NCBI RefSeq assembly: GCF_026210795.1
Contig: NC_089449.1
Location: 868,001-932,000 of the forward strand
Source: Rhizophagus irregularis
Lineage: Eukaryota; Glomeromycota; Glomeromycetes; Glomerales; Glomeraceae
Direction: 5' to 3'
Length of the DNA: 64,000 bases
The notes below the pieces were generated by a model. The model had not been told where the DNA came from. It made no database searches and worked only from the letters and a program-made list of their open reading frames with translations. Below, piece after piece: positions 49,297 through 60,776 of this stretch. A program made the position numbers and the translations under genes. The stretch's first letter is position 1. Each line of letters begins with the position of its first letter.

Positions 49297-49680
49297 CCAA
49301 AGAATATCTTGCAATACCATGTCCATTAATCTTTGGAATAATGTAGCAGAGCATTCACATACTCACGCTCTTTCTCACTCTCTTTCTCATGCTCTTTCTC
49401 ATGCTCTTTCTCATGCTCTTTCTCACTCTCTTTCTCATGCTCTTTCTCACTCTCTTCCAGCTCTTTCAGCTCTTTCGATTTCTCTAAATATTTTCAAGCT
49501 GCTTGACTGTATAACATACTTAAACACGGCTATTTATGGAAGTATTTTACAGATGAATGGCATATGGTAAATTTGTACATTTCAAATTTAGTGATAACAT
49601 TGATTTTGTGGTCACCAGTGTCTAATTCCACCTGCCAAAATCTGCTTGCCAAGTCCAGTAAAGAAAACCATTATGTGCCA
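49297..49680 (-). pseudogene. Ty3-type reverse transcriptase relic
   Basis: On the minus strand 49680-49600 encodes F-S-L-L-D-L-A-S-R-F-W-Q-V-E-L-D, the conserved first RT block of Ty3/gypsy elements (F-S-x-L-D-L-x-S-G-(F/Y)-x-Q-V). After a 110-bp minisatellite, 49350-49297 encodes A-T-L-F-Q-R-L-M-D-M-V-L-Q-D-I-L-W, matching the next RT segment (N-A-P-A-T-F-Q-R-L-M). The catalytic D-D motif is not seen. The element is long dead. Confidence 0.7.
49356..49465. repeat. 12-bp minisatellite inside the reverse transcriptase relic
   Basis: About nine tandem units of TCTCATGCTCTT / TCTCACTCTCTT. On the plus strand they create a spurious S-H-A-L-S-H-S-L frame. They sit exactly between two RT blocks that are normally about 20 residues apart. 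Confidence 0.85.
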
Positions 49681-50139
49681 AATAGGTTTCTACATGTAAT
49701 GTAATCTGTAGTTCCTGATATTAGCTTTTTTCTTGCAACCAAAGTACTAATTTATCTTTATTTTTCTATTTACAACTACTATACAACTCTACAATAGCTA
49801 TATCACAGATATCTGAAAGAATAATGCAAATACTCCAACTAAAATCCATGTTTTCATCAGAGTATGCCACTGACATGAGTACTTGTGAGACATTGTTCTG
49901 GTTATAATAGCAACAGAACATTGATCCTATCACTCAAACTCCCAAATATTTATGTATTGATTCGTATTGATTCTGAATTATCTCACAGAAAGTATAAATT
50001 CTCCTAGCCTTGCATATAATGGACAACAAAACTTTTTATCAGAATGCCAAAATAACAAGAAAAAATTTTTAGTGTAGTTGATATCTTTTGTACAAACATG
50101 TTGATCCTTGAAGAATGATCTCTGGATCTAATTTAAATA

Positions 50140-50420
50140 TAGCCAATTCCAGTACCTTAAGGACATTGAAGAGTAAATGCTGAAGCAATGAAATTATGGA
50201 ATTGAAATATCTCCAATACTATCTTTAGAGTAGTCCTACGATGTCCATTCCCAATCTGTCGAAGAGTTGACCAACCTTTATAGGATGTAAAGGTTCAGTA
50301 TATCAATTTTTATCTTTCCATTGACATTCATCACACATTCATATATATTGGCAAACATCATTAAACATCTGTGGCCAATAATAATGAATTTTTACTCTAT
50401 CCACTGAACTTCATCTATAT
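50140..50420 (-). pseudogene. Ty3-type integrase relic
   Basis: Minus-strand codons at 50382-50340 give Y-W-P-Q-M-F-N-D-V-C-Q-Y-I, the helix after the HHCC histidines. They are followed by C-D-E-C-Q-like codons near 50330 and by E-P-L-H-P-I-K-V-G-Q-L-F-D-R-L-G-M-D-I-V-G (50297-50232), the entry to the integrase core. Frameshifts interrupt it. It lies 5' of the RT relic on the same strand, the reverse of the Ty3 order, so the two pieces come from separate or rearranged elements. Confidence 0.7.
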
Positions 50421-52977
50421 ATATTTTAATTTAATTTCATTAATTGATTACTGATATCAAATCTTGGTCACCAGATTTATTCTTCAGTTGATCAACTTTA
50501 TCTGCAAGTCCTGTCTGATAAAGTCATGTTTACCTAGTCTATTTTTAACTCCTAATTGCAATAAGTTATCTTTAGCGAAAAAAAATAAATAAACCAGTGA
50601 AAATCACTACTGGTAGGCTTCTAGACTTTATTATAATTCTATTTACAATATTGCTTAGCTTTTCTATTTAGCTTTATTCTAATTCCAATATTTGTGATAC
50701 CCAATTTATCAAAATCACTTTTTATCTGCAAGATCTCTCCAAGGATGACAATTTTGACAAGATATGTTCAATGGAATATAATATAATAAAATTACCAAAA
50801 TTATTGAATAGTATCATGAAAGTGGCCTTTCCCATCTGTAAATATGTCTGGGAATAGTAGTAGTTCTAAAACACATTATATAATGAATCTATAATATTTC
50901 TGATTTATTCTTTCTTTAAATGATTTATGGTTTTTGAAATGTAGAATAAACAGTTTAAATAAATTATTAAAAACTAGATAGTATGTTTTGGGTTTGTATT
51001 GAAAAAAAAAATATCAAGGGTAAAATAAATAAAGAATTAATTAAACCATATTAAATTATAGACTCTTTATTGTTTAAAAAAATATGTAACCTAATTATCA
51101 TGCCTTTGACATCATCTATTTATAAGTTGGTTAATAAGATTTATTATATTACATTTTATAAATATTTTTTAATTATAAAATTTATATTTAAAGTGTAAGA
51201 GTTTTATAAAGGATAAAATTGCATCTTATTTATATTTAAATTTTATCATAAAATCTATTCAGAAATGGCTGTGTGCCATAGCCCAAATGGCTTATGTAGT
51301 ACGGTGGCTTCTATGATTTTTATGTGTGTGTTATGTTGACATTATAAATATTGCGTAATAATCAATTTCAATCTGCAAAGGTTCTCAGTGGCACAGGCTT
51401 TTATTTGTTTGAAAGAGTGATAACTGGATTATGTTTTAGTTACATAAAATCTTTATAATAAAATAATACTACATATTCAATAATAACAGTAATACCAATT
51501 TATCATAAATTCTTTTTATGTTTTTTATGTAAATTTTGTACTTTGAACTTTATTATATTTAAATTATTATTTAGTTAACAAAGAATAAATTATTGTATTT
51601 GGATTTACTACAAATCCTGAAAGATTCAACAATTATATTTTAATGATTATCATAAAAGTAAAAATACATATATAAAAAATGATTTATTAAAATTTCGATA
51701 ACAAATTTTCTTATTTTTAAACAAAATATTATTTGTTATGCAGCCAAATAGGATCATGTCGTTTTTAACATACAATACTGATATTTTTTTAAATAAATTA
51801 TTACTGCGTAAAGTATCTTTGATTAGTTTGATATTTTTGACGCATTACGTCATTTAGACTAAATATCACAAATATTAATTTTTATAGGTAAAATAACTAT
51901 TGTTTACTATGCATTTTATATGGAACATGATCTTGGAATAAGGGTATGGTGATTAAAATATCATCTGAACTGCTTCACAGTTCGGTGATATTTCAACTCT
52001 CCTACCCAATAACTATTTTTTATTTATTATCAATTTTTATTGATTTTATTGGTCATAATGTACTTTTTTGTCTCATAAAGATATAATTTTTTAAATAACC
52101 CCAGGATCGTCAATTGTGAGTATCGGATTTGTTGTTAGTATTTGTTAGTATCATCGGGGATTCTCATGTAATTTAAAAAAAGATCTGCTTCTACTTTTGC
52201 AATATTCTAACATATGAAATAGAGGGAATTCTTTTTGGAATTCAAAATTAATTTACAATATTAATTAGTAATAACAAGTATAAGAAATTATCCGACAAAA
52301 TTATTAATGCGTTAATTAAAAAAAATCAAATTCGGAAGACTGAGTTTGAAACTTTTAAAAGGAAAAAAAAATATTACAAAAATTATAATTATTTATTTTT
52401 GAAAATAATTCTAGGTATCCTTTGTTTCAAAGATTAAGGACATGAAATAGAACATATAATGCTATTGTCTAAATTAATAATTTTTGGTTTTAATTGCTCA
52501 TCAACTCAAACGAACTAGTGTAAGCATATATGATTTGTTTGCATGGTACAAATACATCCTACGTTTATTTTTACGAGTATTTGATTGATCACATATATTA
52601 TTACACAAATAATTGTCCGGAGCAAAGCGAAGGACTATATATGTCTTATAATGACTACGCCACTACGAAAAATGATCAATCACGTGAATTTCTCTGTCCC
52701 TCACATGACGTCATCCAATGAAATCGCAAATTTTAGTTATATTTTCGCTCCGGACTTACAACGGTTTCCGTTTCCTAGTTTATTTGCTGTTAACTTCGTG
52801 AATAAGTTAAGTAAAAAAAAAAATTTAAAAGAATGGTAATTTATTTTATTTCATTTATTTCCCTAATTTTTACTGCATAAATGTAATAAAAAATTTGGAT
52901 TTCAAACGATTACGTCAAGATTTCTTTTTTATAAATATACCAAACCAAAAATATATTAATTTCGCTATTATGATAAT

Positions 52978-53091
52978 CCCCTATAAAAAATTTTTCAGAA
53001 AATGATCACGTGTCTGAGCTTTTCCTTCGGAATAAAAACTAAAAAGAATGTTCATTTATCGGAGTTTTTTCCAGAATTTTTTTTCTTATAG
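52978..53091. mobile_element. CCCTATA-family MITE
   Basis: Starts CCCTATAAAAAATTTTTCAG and ends TTTTTTCTTATAG, with the interior ATGATCACGTGTCTGAG. It is the same short family as 28983-29096; the right end is eroded. Confidence 0.65.
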
Positions 53092-53587
53092 TAAGTTTTT
53101 TACATAAATATTAAAATATTTGTTTTTTAACTCCATAATAACTATTAATATAGTTGTTTTTAAATGGTTGTGGAACATTTCGTCGAAAGAACGTTTTGCC
53201 GAAAAATAGGGTCAACATTATACAGCATTATCAGGTCAGAGATTATTTTTCGGAGAAATGTCCCGATACCTTTTTAAATTAATTCCAATTGACAGTTTTA
53301 TAATGAAATTTAAACTTACTAACGAGAGCTTTATCATTTTTATCATTAGTATACCAACCGTTATTTTGGAAATTATAGCATGCTTATGCAACGTACGTCA
53401 TCATTCACCAATTTTACCATAATCCCTTTATACGATATAATATGGTATACCTTACTTCATTATTTAGTCATTTAGTATTTCGGTAAAAAAATTTTTTATT
53501 AATAAATAAATTCTATTCTAATGATCGAAAACGAAAAAAAAAAATATTGAAATAATAAAAAATAAAAAGAAATTACGACAAAACGAT

Positions 53588-53696
53588 CTCTATAAAAAAA
53601 ATTCTGGAAAAAGCTCCGATAAATGATCATTTTTCTAGTTTTTATTCCAAAGAAACTCAGACACGTGCTCATTTTTCTGAAAAATTTTTTATAGGG
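53588..53696. mobile_element. CCCTATA-family MITE, opposite orientation
   Basis: Starts CTCTATAAAAAAAATTCTGG and ends AAAATTTTTTATAGGG. The interior is the reverse complement of the 52978 copy (CAGACACGTGCTCATTTTTC). I see no clean flanking duplication. Confidence 0.65.
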
Positions 53697-54700
53697 GCGA
53701 AACGAAAATTTTAAAAATAAAATGATAAAAATTCAATTCGTATTAATATTAGGACCTTTGAGTAAATTAACTATAAGCGACAGGGGGAACTTAAGAGAAA
53801 AATATGAAAGACATGAATAACTGTTGCAAAAATATTACAATCAGCATCTTTATTTTGTAAATTATTCTATAATTATATTTGTTACGTAAATCATCAGATA
53901 AAAGTTGAAAAATACTAATTGGATAATAAATAAATAAATGAATGAATAAAATCTAGTAATTTATCGTAACAACTATAGCTCGACGCATGTCTTTTTCTTT
54001 GATCAAGATACGATCAAAGAAGAACCAATTTTATTCAAGATGATTCGTTATAGGAGAATATAACATAAATTCGTTGAGAGCTATATTTTCCCTCAAAATG
54101 AATTTTACATTTAGTGTTCATTTTATTTAAATTGTATTTGAAAATTGTAATAGATTTAGTGAATTTTGATATTTTTATCATTTTTTGTAATTATACAAGA
54201 ATAAGATACTAAAGATGTTTTATAATATGAGTTTTTACAAAAGAAAAAAATCGCTCTTATTTATAATAATGAAATCATTATCATAATCATTCGCCGATCA
54301 ACGCAGACAAGACAATATTAAATCAAGGAGACGTGTTACATACATACATGTGTATCACATAAAATAATTCGGGGGATTTTTTATATATTATTTTAGTTTA
54401 GTCAATATCTAATTTGAGATTTTTTCATTTAGCCGAAATTTATATATATCACAATAGCATTATCTTTGTTCTTTTGATTGATATTATCTTCGTTGTAATT
54501 ATCATGCTAAATTAAGAATTTTAAAACTAATCTATAAATACTTCATTCTTTTGAAAGAACAAATACTACAGACTTACACGTAAATTAATAAGAACTTACA
54601 AAAAATAATAAGTATTCAACATCTCGATCCGGTTCACGGTCTGTACAGGACTCTTTATTTCCTAAAAATAAACAATAAAATATTCAAATATGAAAATATA

Positions 54701-54837
54701 GTCAGAACTCGACATAACGAACCCTCCGGTTCACTGAAAAAAATCGCTATATCGAAATTTATAAGTTCAATATAACGAATTTTATATGTTTATATATAAA
54801 AATCGCTTTATCGTGAAATTCATTATATCGACTGTAT
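54701..54837. mobile_element. Eroded pogo/Tigger-like MITE
   Basis: Begins GTCAGAACTCGACATAACGAACC and ends near TTCATTATATCGACTGTATA. The GACATAACGAACC...ATATCGAC pattern matches the interior of the 11368 element type. The left end is mutated. Confidence 0.45.
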
Positions 54838-55111
54838 ATATGAAGCTCACTGTTCACGACATTGCAACTTGATCGGTTAGTTAATTTTATCGACAGAAGT
54901 CATATAGTTCTTTTTATGTTGTTAATTTATTATAATTTATTCAATTCGATATTAATATATTCAATGATTAACAGAACAAGCGTACTAGAATAAATTTTTA
55001 TAGATTATATACTAAATAATTTTCAATGAAATTTATCAATTCACCCTACGTAAAATAAATTCGTGTCCACCCTGTAAACTAGAGAGATTTTTCCATGCGG
55101 TCCAATTCAAT

Positions 55112-56486
55112 TCAAATTTTAACTTCGTGAATAAGTTCGATACACCACTAAAAAAGAAAGATTAAAAAAATATTAATACTCATCATTTCGATTATTTTAT
55201 ATAATAAAGCGGAAATTCAAGTCTCTTATTTGACTCTCTTAAAGCAATATTCTAATGAGTGTACCTAAACATTAAACTTCAATAAAGATAAAATTAAATA
55301 AAGTTACTTACTTCATCATTTCCTCCTAATCTTTCATTATGACAAACTACCTCTTGAAAAGCATCGTTTCCAATAGTAAATTGAATATCATGACTACGTA
55401 AAAATTCAACTTGATCATCTTGAATATTACCATTGTTATCACATTTCTTAATACTAAGGTTAATAATATCATTTGAATTTAAATATCCTTGATGATTTTC
55501 TAATTTACTGTGCTTGACGTACCACATATTAACATTATAATTAGATTTTATACAAAATACTAAAATAATAAATATTAGTTATCAAAGTAAATAAATAAGA
55601 TAAACAAAAATATTAGTTTATTACCTTCCGTGTGATTAGTTGATGGAGATTTATTACAAATATAATAATAACCACCCCAGTAATATATTCCAAGAAAAAC
55701 ATTGGATTTTGCGTGTTGTAGGGTTATTGGAGTATCAGTACAAGTTGCTATTTCTTTACTAAATTGAATCTTCCACCAAGAATCTGGATCAGGTTCTAAG
55801 CTTTGTACAGAAATCTAAATTGTTTAAAATATTAAATTTACATATATTAAAATTTATTAAAAAAACAATTTTTTGAAGCGTGCAAAATAAAAATATACCA
55901 GTTGATTTTTGCTACCAGTCTCGTAATTTAAACCTTCAAATGTACCTAAATATTTTCCTGTAGCGACATGTTTTAACGCTACAATAGATCCATTTCTAAT
56001 TAAATTTGATTCTTCTAAAACAATATTTTCAAATTCTCTGACTAATTCGTTGATAGAATTTATATTTTTCATTCTCTTATAAAATTCATTTGAAATATAA
56101 TCAAAATGATTGCTCGGAAGTGATTTATAAAGGTATTTCTTTTGTTCTTCAATATCATTAATTTCTCCATTATAACATAATTTACGAAAAGTTGAAATGA
56201 ATTTTGAAGTATCACCACCTTTTCTTTCAGGAATATATTTTAATGATAATAATTTTCTTTTATTTGTATTCTTAAATATTATAAAAGAAATATCTTCTTT
56301 AAGTGCATTACGAAGCTTTTCATAATTATCAATTCCAGTTGGTAATTTTATTATAGGATCTATTAATGACACAGCAGTATTAAAATATTCTATACCGTAT
56401 CTGGCTTTCCAAAAAGAATCGTATTTTTGAATATCATTTATCCATTCGTCTGGATGAATATTTCCATCATATTTTGGAAAATCCAT
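55112..56486 (-). CDS. Gag-like/MIR tandem family, copy 8 (intact)
   Basis: Exons at 56486-55899, 55814-55625, 55559-55312 and 55147-55112 close in phase (353 aa). The start MDFPKYDG at 56486 is favoured over in-frame codons upstream because it aligns with its neighbours. The Gag-like part has PDEWI, K-R-K-L-L-S-L-K-Y and F-R-K-L-C-Y-N-G. The MIR part begins GSIVALKHVATGKYL. The exon-2 loop is aromatic and G-rich (Y-Y-W-G-G-Y-Y-Y-I) before KSPSTNHTE. Exon 3 begins V-F-C-I-K instead of V-S-C-D. The final exon is W-C-I-E-L-I-H-E-V-K-I, defining the second subgroup with copies 9-11. Confidence 0.85.
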
Positions 56487-56959
56487 TTTTTTCTTCGACG
56501 AACAATAACCGCAAAAATGATAGAACAATAACCGCTAAAATCGCATTCATTTATATACCCAATTTGTAAATCTCATGCCAATTTTGGACAAATTTCATAT
56601 GACAGATTAATTGTATATCAGATATGTATGTAAACGTGATTACTGTATTGGAATAAATATTTATCATATTTATCGCCACGTGACAGTCGTGACATCCCGA
56701 TAACTATACATCACATCATATATCTCGTTTAGTACGTTAGTACGATAAAGATTCAAATTATGTCTAAAATGATCTATTCATCTTAGACTAAAAAAGCGTT
56801 GTTATGACTTGTAAAACATGTAACCTGATTCAATTATTAATAAATATCTCAACTTCAACAAATAATACATAAAATATTATATTATAAATAACAATTTAAA
56901 AAGTGTATTAATATCTCTAAATCAAATAAATATTTTATGTACATATACCGAAAAAAAAT
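56487..56959. other. Intergenic region between copies 8 and 9
   Basis: No gene; AT-rich. It should hold the promoter of copy 8 near 56490-56700, where sequence complexity is higher, but no motif is decisive. Confidence 0.4.
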
Positions 56960-58261
56960 TTAACTTCCTCCGTGAATAAGTTCAATGCACCACTAAATGG
57001 AAAGAAAAGATTTTAAATATTTATGCGAACCTCAATTAAAACAAAAATCAAATAAAATCACTCACTTCTTCATTTCTTCCCAATCTATCACTAAGACAAA
57101 CCACTTCTTGAAAAGTATAATTCCCTATAGAACAATGTATATCATGACTAGATAAAAATTCTTCTTTGTCATTAATAACTTTCGTTTTCTTAATGCTAAG
57201 ATTAATGGTATCATTTGATTTTAAAGATCCATCATAATTTTCGAATTTGCTATGCCTAAATATCCAATCTTTATCATTTCCATTACAACTTACTAAAAAT
57301 AATAATAATAATAAATTAACATTAATTATTTTAATTACTCTTATAGATAGATATATATATAAAGGATATTACCTTCCGTATATTTAGTACAAGGAGACCT
57401 GAGATAATAATAATTATGAGGATAATGAGTATTTCGATTAAAACTTAATCCAAGAAACATTTCAGATTTGATATGTTGTAAATTTATAGGAGTATCAGGA
57501 TAAGTGGCTAATTCCTTATCAAATTTAATTTTCCATAAAGAATTTGGAACAGGTTCTGTACTTCCTACAAAAACCTATTAATATAAAATTTTTAATTAAA
57601 TATTTAAATATTCCCGTCATTTTTTTTTAAAAAAAATAAAATAATAAATAAAAAAGATATTAAAATATCAAACCATTTGAGACTTGCTTCCAGTTATATA
57701 ACTTAAATTTTTAATTGAACTTAAATATTTTCCTGTTGCAACATGTTTTAATGCTACAATAGATTCATTCCTAATTAAATTTGATTCTTCAAAAACAATA
57801 TCTTCAAATCTTTTAACTAATTCATTTATTGAATCTACATCTTTCATTTTTTTATAAAATTCATTTGAAATATAATCAAAATGATTATTAGGAAGTGTTT
57901 TATAAAGATATTTTTTTTGTTCTTCTATATCATCAATTTCTGCATTATAACATAATTTACGAAATGTTGAAACGAATTTTGAAGTATCACCACCATTTCT
58001 TTCAAGGTTATATTTTAATGATTGTAATTTTCTTTTATTTGTATTCTTAAATATTGTAAAAGAAATATCTTCTTTAAGCGCATTACGAAGTTCTTCTCCG
58101 GTAAAAATATCATCTGGAAGTTTAATAGTAGCATCCACTAATGATATGGCAATATCCAAATATCCTAAACCATATTTAGCCCTCCAATAATAATCAAATT
58201 TTTGAATATTACATATCCATTCGTCTGGGTGAATATTTCCCTCATATCTTGGAAGATCCAT
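56960..58261 (-). CDS. Gag-like/MIR tandem family, copy 9 (intact, diverged trefoil)
   Basis: Exons at 58261-57674, 57574-57373, 57292-57066 and 56992-56960 close in phase (349 aa). The start is MDLPRYEG. The first intron uses GTTTGA after A-T-G, unlike the GTATAT or GTAAAT of the sisters. Exon 2 ends in R-S-P-C-T-K-Y-T-E, the only copy to lose the otherwise fixed K-S-P-(S)-x-N-H-T-E. Exon 3 reads FLSSHDIHCSIGNYTFQEV and C-L-S-D-R-L-G-R-N-E-E where the others have C-H-N-E-R-L-G-G-N-D-E. The last exon is W-C-I-E-L-I-H-G-G-S. The frame is open despite these changes, which suggests altered selection rather than decay. Confidence 0.85.
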
Positions 58262-59603
58262 TTTCTTTTTTTTTTTAAAAAAAAAACAAATATGATTATT
58301 CTTTTAAAGAAAAATAAATATTGTACTTTATTTATATATATTAAAAAATTTTTATAAACTACGGCAAAATCGGCAAAAATATTATTTTCTATTTTGTTTT
58401 ATAAATTACAAATAATAAATTTTTTTTTTTTACGAATTTTTTTAAAAAAAATAAAAATAAATAAAAAAATAAATAAGTGTACAAGTGTAAGTGACCTTCA
58501 TGTATATGCCAAATATATAAAAGTCACAATTAAACCCAACATGATGATCGGATTCTACATATTAATTTAGTTTAGTGGCTTAAATAGGTTTAAACATTTA
58601 CGAGTTAATAAAAAAAAACAATGCTGCGCCTTCAATAACAGCAAAAATAGAGATGTTATTGTCAACAAATAAAAAATAAATATGCTTATCAATTGTAAAC
58701 TTCATAATAATTTATTTAAGTCTCTGGTTCCTCAAATGATAGAATAGGAAACAAGCAATTTTCAAAATGAGAGTCAAAATCATGGATATTTTAATAATAA
58801 CTGTGCCACAATAAAGTCAGCTTTATTTACTTTATTTGGGAGATTTTCCCGTGAATGCTTGGTGAGTGATAATAAAAATACAATGGTGAAATTTATACTA
58901 AATTCCAAAAAATAAATTTGGTCTTGAGTTTTTTTTAAAAAAAAAATTTATAATTACTTATTGTCATTTCATAAAAAAAACTAAATTTTTGGGTTTCGCA
59001 AACATTCGTAATTTCTGCGTCATTCGATATTCGATGATAGACTATTAAATATGAATTTACCATAAAGATTCTTCTTTTATTATATATAAATAAACGAATA
59101 AAAGATAATTAACTATATAGAAATAATTCTTTTTTTATAATAAACATATATTAATTTTTTCGTGTAAATAAGACTATATTGATACTGTATTAAGCTTCGA
59201 TTTCCCTTCAAGACGTGAAGGTTGCTCATAATTGGTTATAAATGGGAAGTGAGCTATAAGATTTTTTTTCTTTGAAAGTTGTGAACTAATTATTTAAGTT
59301 TGAATGCTATTATGAGTTCGGCTCCGACATAAATTATCGTGAAAATTTGCATGAAATATTTGAAGTTCACGTCATGAAATTTGTGTTAGCGTAATAAATA
59401 TACTAAATGAAAAGTTTAAAATAAATTATTCATAAATTTATTCAAAATTTGATATTATACAAATTCGATGTTCAAAGAATCCCTAATTAACTTTGTATAA
59501 ATCATTCATATAACAATAATAACGATAGCGATTCTTTTATTTAATTCACTTATATAGCAAAATAAGAAAATACAAATTCGACTGATAATTGTTTTATGCC
59601 AGC
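58262..59603. other. Intergenic region between copies 9 and 10
   Basis: No gene; AT-rich with homopolymer runs. No element boundaries found. Confidence 0.45.
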
Positions 59604-60562
59604 TCAGAAAATTTTAACCTCGTGAATAAGTTCAATGCACCACTAAATAAACAAAAAAAAAAAGATTTAATATTTGTACTAACATAAATAAAATAAAATA
59701 AAAAAAATTGCTCACTTCATCATTTCCTCCCAATCTTTCATCATGACAAACAACCTCTTGAAAAGTATCGTTTCCAATAGCAAATTGGATATCATGACTA
59801 CGTAAAAATTCAACTTGATTATCTTGAAACCTACCGTCGTTTATATTACATTTCGTAATACTAAGGTTAACAATATCATTTGACTTTAAATATCCTTGAT
59901 GATCTACGACTTTACTATAGTTAAACTTCCAATTATTAAGCCAATATCCATTACGATAATCATTGGAATTATCACAACTCACTATATAAATAATAAATAT
60001 TAATTTATAATTGTAAACAAACAAAATAAATAAAAATACCAGTTTATTACCTTCTGTGTGATTATTTGATGGAGATTTGCTATAACAAAAACCATAATAA
60101 CCATAATCATTAATATATCCATGATTTATTCCAAGAAACATATTATTTGTTTTAACATGTTGTAGAGTTATAAAAGTATCAGTGTAAGTAGCTAACTCAC
60201 TGCCAAAACTAATTTTCCATAAAGAATTTGGATCAGGCTCTGAACTTCCTACAAAAACCTAGTAATTGAATTATAAATTATATTAAAATTAATTAAAAAA
60301 ATTTTTTGAAGTTGCGACATAAAAAATATACCAATTGAGACTTGCTTCCGGTCGTATAACGTAAATTCGAAATTGAACTTAAATATTTTCCTGTAGCGAT
60401 ATGTTTTAACGCTACAATGGATTCCTTTCTAATTAAATTTGATTCTTCTAAAACGATATCTTCAAATTCTTTAGCTAATTCGTTAATTGAATTTACATTT
60501 TTCATTCTCTTATAAAATTCATTTGAAATATAATCAAAATGATTAGTTATAGGGTTAGTCAT
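59604..60562 (-). CDS. Gag-like/MIR family, copy 10 (N-terminally truncated)
   Basis: Exons 2-4 are normal (60258-60051, 59981-59716, 59642-59604). Exon 1 is only 60562-60332: it opens at an ATG with M-T-N-P-I-T and joins the family sequence at N-H-F-D-Y-I-S-N-E-F. About 118 residues of the Gag-like part, including PDEWI and KRKLQSL, are absent. The remaining frame is open and spliced in phase (247 aa), with ESIVALKHIATGKYL, a loop of G, Y, N and D residues before KSPSNNHTE, and the last exon W-C-I-E-L-I-H-E-V-K-I-F. It could encode a MIR-only protein, but without the usual promoter it may equally be a pseudogene. Confidence 0.65.
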
Positions 60563-60776
60563 TTTATGTCAAGCTCTAAGTATTTTAAACTAATTATGTA
60601 AATTTTTGTAAATTTTAAATAATTAATAAAATGCGTTACTATTAAAAAAAAAAAAAAAAAAAAAATTAAATCACGTTATAAAAGTATAATACTAAAATTA
60701 ATTTCATATTTGTAGAAATTGCCTTTTTAAAGGATATTTAAACAACTTATAGGAAAATACATATCAGAAACGTTGC

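Larger units (their letters stand above)
50421..55111. other. Gene-free region with scattered MITEs
   Basis: No intact gene. It holds CCCTATA-family MITEs at 52978 and 53588, an inverted repeat GTCCGGAGC...GCTCCGGAC at 52615-52755 that contains TCACGTGA (52680), a GGAACATTTCG...GAAATGTCCCG inverted pair at 53172-53270, and a pogo-like relic near 54701-54837. The remainder is AT-rich. Confidence 0.5.

Noticed and set aside
49345-49465. CRISPR-like array
   Set aside because: Units are contiguous 12-mers without spacers, in a fungal genome.
49319-49570. Open frame with S-H-A-L-S-H-S-L repeats
   Set aside because: It is the antisense reading of a 12-bp minisatellite inside a dead reverse transcriptase.
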